Below, piece after piece: positions 30,362-34,412 of a stretch of 34,412 nucleotides of DNA (position 1 is its first letter; each line of letters starts with the position of its first letter). A program made the position numbers and the translations under genes. The stretch is from an uncultured Ruminococcus sp. (GTDB taxonomy: Bacteria > Bacillota > Clostridia > Oscillospirales > Ruminococcaceae): the NCBI GenBank assembly GCA_902781565.1, contig CACZJT010000034.1, positions 1 to 34,412 of the forward strand, given 5' to 3'. The notes under the pieces were generated by a model. It made no database searches, was not told where the DNA came from, and saw only the letters and a program-made list of their open reading frames with translations.

Positions 30362-30395
30362 AAAAAAACGCGCCCCGACCCGAAGCCGAAGCGCG
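30362..30395 (-). terminator. Terminator after the ECF sigma gene
   Basis: On the minus strand a stem of about 11 bp including wobble pairs, with CGCGC at the base pairing GCGCG (30395-30369), is followed by seven Ts (30368-30362). Confidence 0.7.
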
Positions 30396-30413
30396 CAGTG
30401 TTGTTCAGTGTTG

Positions 30414-30884
30414 TTATTTGGCAAGACTTGCTTTCAGGAAGTCGAGCGCATTCTTGTGCCGCAGCTTCACCATGCCGTAGGATATCCCCATCAGGGCGGC
30501 GATATCCTTGAGCGTAAGACCGTTGTAGTATCTCAGCACGATTATGTCCCTCTGCTCCCTCGGCAGACCGCTCACCGCGTCCGCGAGGGCTTCAAAGGTG
30601 CGGTCGGTAAGAGTGCTCTCGTCCGCAAGCTCCTCGGGAAGCTCGGAAGTTTCCTTTTTTGAACGAAGATAGTCGATGACGGTGTTGCGGGTGATGGTGA
30701 ATATCCAGGTAGAGACCCCCGCCTTCGAGCAGTCGTAGCTCTCCGCAGAGGAATAGACCTTCATAAAGACCTCCTGACAGAGGTCCTCCGCGTCCTCGCG
30801 GGAGCTGACGCGGCTACCGATATACGCCGCTACCCTGCCGCTGTATTCGTGATAGAGGCTGTCCCTGTCGGGGGAAATATTCAT
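30414..30884 (-). CDS. ECF-type RNA polymerase sigma factor
   Basis: 156 residues. Region 2 (~8-75) includes DAEDLCQEVFMKVYSS and STWIFTITRNTVIDYLRSKK, which bind core polymerase and the -10 element. Region 4 (~105-152) includes LPREQRDIIVLRYYNGLTL and DIAALMGISYGMVKLRHKNA, the -35-binding helix-turn-helix. There is no region 3 or N-terminal region 1.1, so it is an ECF sigma. It overlaps the upstream small gene by four bases (ATGA). Its transcript starts from a vegetative promoter and not from an obvious ECF-type one, so autoregulation is not evident. Target genes are unknown. No membrane anti-sigma gene follows. Confidence 0.93.
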   Translation of the reverse strand: MNISPDRDSLYHEYSGRVAAYIGSRVSSREDAEDLCQEVFMKVYSSAESYDCSKAGVSTWIFTITRNTVIDYLRSKKETSELPEELADESTLTDRTFEALADAVSGLPREQRDIIVLRYYNGLTLKDIAALMGISYGMVKLRHKNALDFLKASLAK

Positions 30885-31078
30885 TTCTTCTTATCCTCGT
30901 TCAGGCGTATACCCACGGACGCAGGCTCGCCCGCCGCTGAAACGAGGTCGAGCTCCTCCTCGGAAAGCTCCAGACCTCCGCCGAAATATCTGCTCTGCAC
31001 GTCGTCCACCGCCTTTGCAAGTGCGCCGTGACCCTCGAACCGCTGTCTGTCGAAAAGTTCCCTGAGCAGTTTTTCCAT
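30881..31078 (-). CDS. Small acidic protein coupled to the ECF sigma gene
   Basis: 65 residues with a strong ribosome-binding site (GAGGAGG) before the ATG at 31078. The first ~30 residues (MEKLLRELFDRQRFEGHGA) are probably helical; the remainder is acidic (ELSEEELDLVSAAGEP) and ends in NEDKKK. There are no membrane segments and no Cys or His metal motif. Its stop overlaps the sigma start, so the two are made together. A soluble anti-sigma or sigma-modulating role is the obvious guess from position; typical anti-sigma genes lie downstream and have a membrane helix, so this would be atypical. Confidence 0.75.
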   Translation of the reverse strand: MEKLLRELFDRQRFEGHGALAKAVDDVQSRYFGGGLELSEEELDLVSAAGEPASVGIRLNEDKKK

Positions 31079-31142
31079 GATATGCGCCTCCTCGTTGTAT
31101 TCTTATCTGTTTATACGGAAGCGCAGGGGAAAAAAGCCGCTC

Positions 31143-31189
31143 CGTAACAGAAAGTTTACATTTTCAAATACCGACTGTCTTCTGTTACG
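31143..31189. promoter_or_regulatory. Inverted repeat in the leader of the sigma operon
   Basis: CGTAACAGAA (31143-31152) and TTCTGTTACG (31180-31189) are exact 10-base complements, 27 bases apart, beginning one base after the -10 box. In RNA they would form a large hairpin at the very 5' end; in DNA they could be two operator half-sites. Confidence 0.6.
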
Positions 31190-31218
31190 ATTATAGCACA
31201 ATTCCCCGCGATTGTCAA
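31190..31218 (-). promoter_or_regulatory. Promoter of the small protein-ECF sigma operon
   Basis: Minus strand: TTGACA (31218-31213), 17-base spacer, TATAAT (31195-31190). It is a perfect vegetative consensus, with a leader of about 105 bases. Confidence 0.88.
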
Positions 31219-31286
31219 GCGGCGTGAGCGCCGGCGCACCCATGCGCTGCCACAGCCTACAGCAGACAACAGCAGACAACAGAGGG

Positions 31287-31324
31287 TCATGGTGCTTCAA
31301 AAACGCGCTATAGCGTGCTTTTTC
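31287..31324 (+). repeat. Inverted element pair, copy A (core)
   Basis: This 38-base core matches the reverse complement of 31711-31748 at 37 positions. It contains the near-palindrome ACGCGCTATAGCGTG flanked by A-runs and T-runs, so it can fold as a terminator-like hairpin in both directions. Weaker similarity continues on both sides: CAGCAGACA upstream and ACCACAAAAACCA downstream. Confidence 0.75.
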
Positions 31325-31474
31325 TCTCAGCCTACAGAAAAACCACAAAAACCAATGAAAATGAGATCGTTCGGTCTGCCGCAAACATGAAGTGTTCGTC
31401 TGCCATTATCGGCAGGTATATTCTTCTGTGTAAGAGATAGTAGTAATAGACATAAACATTTGAACTTTGACTAT

Positions 31475-31525
31475 GCAGGGGAGCGCACGTATTAACGAAG
31501 TTAATACCCGCATTCGTAATGCGGG
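31475..31525. repeat. Two abutting triloop hairpins with shared GCAGGGGAGCG lead
   Basis: GCAGGGGAGCG (31475-31485) is identical to 28809-28819. Directly after come GTATTAAC/GTTAATAC (31489-31507, loop GAA) and CCGCATT/AATGCGG (31508-31524, loop CGT). The stems are perfect and unrelated in sequence to those at 28.8 kb, apart from the AAC-GAA-GTT core. Confidence 0.6.
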
Positions 31526-31710
31526 CGGCTGGACTTGCCCGATGTGCAAAAGTATATGATAGATACTGTATATATGCTTATATATTATAATATCCCTATA
31601 GAATAAGTAGGTTTTATATTTCGCGGGAATGGTTTACTATAGCACATACCCCCTCAAAGCTGCTGCTTTCTCTTTTTCTATGGATTTTGTGGTTTTTGTG
31701 GTGCCTGACC

Positions 31711-31748
31711 GAAAAAGCACGCTATAGCGCGTTTTTAAAGCACCATGA
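31711..31748 (-). repeat. Inverted element pair, copy B (core)
   Basis: Reverse-complement partner of copy A, 386 bases away, with a single mismatch in 38 bases. Its flanks also carry CAGCAGACA-like and ACCACAAAAACCA-like sequence in the matching order, so the real unit is probably 100-120 bases. Confidence 0.75.
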
Positions 31749-31891
31749 ACGTTTGTCGGCTGATGTTGCCTGCTGTCTGCTGCGGGGTGTGGAACGGGAG
31801 CCGTTCTCTGCGGTAAAATTGCTTTGTCAGCTCGATATTTGCTGTTCGTCATAAAAATAATGAACAAAAGAATAATTTTTTGCACACTCTA

Positions 31892-31920
31892 TTGATTTGA
31901 GCGGAAGGATATGCTATCAT
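31892..31920 (+). promoter_or_regulatory. Promoter of the epimerase-alcohol dehydrogenase operon
   Basis: TTGATT (31892-31897), 17-base spacer, TATCAT (31915-31920). The leader is ~30 bases. Confidence 0.7.
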
Positions 31921-31957
31921 TATTGATGACGAATCATAACAGACAGGAGGTCACATC

Positions 31958-32977
31958 ATGAAAATACTGTTTATAGGCGGTACGGGTACTATCAGCATGG
32001 CGATAACAAGGCTCCTCGCCGAACAGGGGCATGAGCTTTACCTGCTCAACCGCGGGAACAGAAAAGTCCCGCTCCCCGAGAACGTCCGCTTCATCACCGC
32101 GGATATAGGTAATGAGGAGGACACAGCCCGAAAGCTCGATGAGCTTGGACTCACCTTCGACTGCGTGGGAGAATTCATCGGCTTCGTGCCGCAGCAGCTC
32201 GAACGTGACTTCCGCCTGTTTAACGGCAGGACAAAGCAGTTCATCTACATAAGCTCCGCTTCGGCTTACCAAAAGCCCCCTAAGAGCCACATCATCACCG
32301 AGGAAACGCCCCTCGAAAATCCCTACTGGGAATACTCCCGCAACAAGAAGGCCTGCGAGGAATACCTGCTCGAAAGGTGCGAAAAGGACGGCTTCCCCGT
32401 CACGATAGTTCGCCCCAGCCATACCTATGACGAGCGGAGCGTGCCGCTGGGCGTTCACGGGAACGGCGGGAGCTGGCAGGTGGTGAAGCGCATCATGGAA
32501 GGCAAACCTGTCATTATACACGGTGACGGCACCTCCCTCTGGACTATCACCCACAACAGCGACTTCGCGCGGGCTTACGTGGGGCTCATCGGCAGGGCTG
32601 AAGCCATAGGTCAGGCGTACCACATCACCTCCGATGAGAGCGTGAGCTGGAACTGCATTTACAACGCCATAGGCGAAGCGGTCGGCAGAGCGCCCGTTCC
32701 TTATTACGTTTCATCGCAGACCCTCGCGGAGCTTGGGAAAGACTACGACTTCACGGGAAGTCTTATCGGCGACAAGGCTAATTCGGTGGAGTTCGACAAC
32801 TCGAAGATAAAGTCGATAGTCCCCGGTTTCAAGGCGGAGATATCAGCCGCCGAAGGGATAAAAATGACCGTGAAAAATATCCTCGCTCACCCCGAATTGC
32901 AGAACGAGGACAAGGAATTCGACGAGTGGTGCGACAAGGTCATAGCCGCTATCGAAAAGATGAAAGCAGATTTTTAA
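31958..32977 (+). CDS. NAD-dependent epimerase/dehydratase family protein
   Basis: 339 residues of an extended short-chain dehydrogenase. The Rossmann dinucleotide loop is FIGGTGTIS (6-13), ADIGN follows near 48, and the catalytic Tyr126-x3-Lys130 is in YWEYSRNKKACEEYL. Ser99-Ser100 in IYISSASAYQ supplies the third catalytic residue. VRPSHTYDERSVPLG and the C-terminal half would bind a nucleotide-sugar or similar substrate. It has a strong ribosome-binding site (AGGAGG). It is followed after 14 bases by an alcohol dehydrogenase, so both may act on related carbonyl or sugar compounds. The substrate is not determined. Confidence 0.92.
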   Translation: MKILFIGGTGTISMAITRLLAEQGHELYLLNRGNRKVPLPENVRFITADIGNEEDTARKLDELGLTFDCVGEFIGFVPQQLERDFRLFNGRTKQFIYISSASAYQKPPKSHIITEETPLENPYWEYSRNKKACEEYLLERCEKDGFPVTIVRPSHTYDERSVPLGVHGNGGSWQVVKRIMEGKPVIIHGDGTSLWTITHNSDFARAYVGLIGRAEAIGQAYHITSDESVSWNCIYNAIGEAVGRAPVPYYVSSQTLAELGKDYDFTGSLIGDKANSVEFDNSKIKSIVPGFKAEISAAEGIKMTVKNILAHPELQNEDKEFDEWCDKVIAAIEKMKADF

Positions 32978-32991
32978 AGGAGTAATGAAAC

Positions 32992-34170
32992 ATGGATAAT
33001 TTTAATTTCTACAGCCCCACCGAGTTCGTTTTCGGAAGGGACAGAGAGGACGAGTGCGGAGAATACGTGAAGAAATACGGCGGGAGCAAGGTGCTGATAC
33101 ACTACGGCGGAGGTTCGGCGGTGAAGTCGGGGCTTCTGGACAGGGTGAAGGCTTCCCTCGAAAAGAGCGGTATAACATGGTGCGAGCTGGGCGGCGTTAA
33201 GCCGAATCCCCGCGATGCTCTGGTATACAAGGGAATAGAGCTTGCCCGCGCCGAGGGCGTTGATATGATGCTTGCTGTCGGCGGCGGGTCTGTCATAGAT
33301 TCGGCTAAGGCTATAGCCATAGGCGTTCCGTATAAGGGAGATTTTTGGGACTTTTACAGGGGCAAGGCTCCCGAAAAGGCTCTGCCCGTGGGAGTGGTGC
33401 TGACCATAGCCGCCGCGGGGAGCGAGGGCTCGGGCAACTCGGTCATAACGAAGGAGGACGGGCTCATCAAGAAAGGCACGAGCTCCGACCTTATCCGACC
33501 CAAGTTCTCGGTAATGGATCCCGCGGTGACGCAGACGCTTCCCGCCTATCAGACGGCTTGCGGTGCGACGGACATAATGGCGCACGTTTTCGAGCGCTAC
33601 TTCACCAACACGAAGGAAGTCGAGATCACGGACAGGCTTTGCGAAGCGGTGCTGACGACTATGGTCAAGGAGACTCCGCGCGTCATCGCAGACCCGAACA
33701 ATTACGACGCGAGGGCGAACATCATGTGGGCGGGAATGGTAGCTCACAACAACATCGTCGGCGTCGGCAGGGAGCAGGACTGGAACAGCCACAACATCGA
33801 GCACCAGCTCTCGGCGGTATACGACTGCGCCCACGGAGCGGGGCTGGCGGTGATAATGCCCGCGTGGATGGAGTTCGTATACAAGCATAACGTGATGAGG
33901 TTCTGTCAGATGGCGACGAGGGTATTCGGCTGTGCGATGGATTTTGAAGCCCCCGAGAGGACGGCGCTTGCGGGGATAAAAGCGTTCAGGAGATTTCTGC
34001 ACAGCATCGGAATGCCGATAAACTTTACGGAGCTTGGCGCCAAAGTCGAAGATATCCCGCTGTTCATAGAGAAGTACGAGATAGGCTACGGCAGATCGGG
34101 CGGATTCGTGCCGCTAAGCTCGAAGGACATAGCGGAGATTTACCGAATAGCGGCGAAAGCGGAGCTGTGA
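32992..34170 (+). CDS. Iron-containing alcohol dehydrogenase, YqhD/BdhA type
   Basis: 392 residues. The metal ligands are Asp194, His198 (GATDIMAHVFE), His267 (NSHNIEHQL) and His281 (DCAHGAGLA), the same positions as in E. coli YqhD. GGGSVIDSAKAIA (97-109) binds the cofactor pyrophosphate, and YGGGSAVKSG lies at 38-47. Members reduce short aldehydes such as butyraldehyde with NADPH in the cytoplasm, serving fermentation or aldehyde detoxification. It has the ribosome-binding site AAAGGAG. It is the last gene of the operon with the epimerase-like protein. The start and length fit the family. Confidence 0.96.
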   Translation: MDNFNFYSPTEFVFGRDREDECGEYVKKYGGSKVLIHYGGGSAVKSGLLDRVKASLEKSGITWCELGGVKPNPRDALVYKGIELARAEGVDMMLAVGGGSVIDSAKAIAIGVPYKGDFWDFYRGKAPEKALPVGVVLTIAAAGSEGSGNSVITKEDGLIKKGTSSDLIRPKFSVMDPAVTQTLPAYQTACGATDIMAHVFERYFTNTKEVEITDRLCEAVLTTMVKETPRVIADPNNYDARANIMWAGMVAHNNIVGVGREQDWNSHNIEHQLSAVYDCAHGAGLAVIMPAWMEFVYKHNVMRFCQMATRVFGCAMDFEAPERTALAGIKAFRRFLHSIGMPINFTELGAKVEDIPLFIEKYEIGYGRSGGFVPLSSKDIAEIYRIAAKAEL

Positions 34171-34174
34171 AGAT

Positions 34175-34412
34175 AATTCGGAATGCGGAATTAGGAATGC
34201 GGAATTGAAGGTGTCGCTGCGCGACGGATATGCGGACGCGGTACGCCAAGCGAAACACGCTCCGCCGAAGCCGCAGGACGTCAGATGAAGTGTGGAAAGT
34301 GTAAATTGACCGCAGGCACAAATAAAGAAAGCGGCACACTGTAGCACAAACACGCCGGATGCAAGGGGCGGCGTTAGCCCCTTGCCGAGGTCAAGGGCGA
34401 GGAGCCCTTGCA
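34175..34412. repeat. Dispersed repeat and hairpins at the right edge
   Basis: Begins with AATTCGGAATGCGG, TTAGGAATGCGG and AATTGAAGG (34175-34211), the third locus of the dispersed repeat. Then follow GTCGC/GCGAC (34213-34225, loop TGC), a 9-bp stem GCAAGGGGC/GCCCCTTGC (34361-34385) and CAAGGGC/GCCCTTG (34392-34410). No gene is visible; open frames here on the minus strand (34064-34353) are repeat translations. Confidence 0.6.

Larger units (their letters stand above)
31219..31891. other. Gene-free region with inverted element pair
   Basis: About 670 bases with no gene I can support. It contains the inverted 38-bp cores at 31287 and 31711, two abutting hairpins at 31489-31524 and a small hairpin CTGCC/GGCAG near 31400. 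The middle, ~31540-31620, is very AT-rich with TATA-like runs and could hold a promoter. Confidence 0.6.

Noticed and set aside
31243..31283. Short CAGCAGACAACAG repeats as a possible CRISPR
   Set aside because: Only two or three imperfect short tandem units without spacers of regular length; they are part of the inverted element pair.
34064..34353. Minus-strand frames at the right edge
   Set aside because: They consist of the dispersed repeat and antisense of the alcohol dehydrogenase, with no ribosome-binding site.

Overview
The window comes from a moderately GC-rich Firmicute, most likely a Ruminococcus or close relative in the Oscillospiraceae. Three things point there: the ylxM-ffh-rpsP-khpA block, lipoproteins with Ser/Thr/Glu/Ala-rich linkers right after the lipobox, and a GH130 phosphorylase of the Ruminococcus mannooligosaccharide type. 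This assignment is inference; there is no rRNA gene in the window. Nearly all of it is chromosomal housekeeping and accessory metabolism. I see no prophage, insertion sequence, CRISPR array, tRNA or rRNA. At least a dozen promoters of the vegetative sigma type can be read by eye, all with 17-bp spacers.

Layout. 1-395: 5' part of a beta-helix (hexapeptide-like) protein running off the left edge. 652-1698: lipoprotein. 1768-5339 (minus): an envelope operon of AI-2E family permease, polyprenyl sugar-phosphate transferase and lipase. 5593-6874: metA plus an overlapping small unknown gene. 7036-13259 (plus): a long run starting with three proton-channel-like membrane genes (ExbB/TolQ-like, ExbD/TolR-like, and a separate anchored ExbD-like domain), then nadA, an HD-domain hydrolase, an AT-rich PIN/NYN-like nuclease and a GH3 beta-glucosidase. 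13347-17655 (minus): lipoprotein, PARG-type macrodomain protein, GH130 phosphorylase with operator-like sites, and an aldo/keto reductase.

17893-20967 (plus): the SRP/ribosome block ylxM, ffh, an Imm17-like small membrane protein, rpsP, khpA, and a 57-aa membrane ORF that starts directly after a terminator. 21011-25380 (plus): lipoprotein, ppk1 with an unusual cationic tail, and a DHH phosphoesterase. 25435-30276 (minus): cysK, a LysR regulator, nth, queD, queE and folE, so three steps of the preQ0/queuosine pathway sit behind a DNA repair gene. 30414-31078 (minus): a small protein and an ECF sigma factor. 31958-34170 (plus): an NAD-dependent epimerase-like protein and a YqhD-type alcohol dehydrogenase.

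The intergenic DNA is the least ordinary part. It holds short perfect hairpins, many with three-base loops, often packed back to back (18.3, 28.8 and 31.5 kb). It also holds a dispersed AATTCGGAATGCGG-like repeat (9.6, 16.5, 16.65 and 34.2 kb) and an inverted pair of a 38-bp palindromic core at 31.29 and 31.71 kb. The best candidates for something undescribed are the split three-gene ExbB/ExbD-like system in a presumably single-membrane bacterium and the tandem triloop-hairpin elements.
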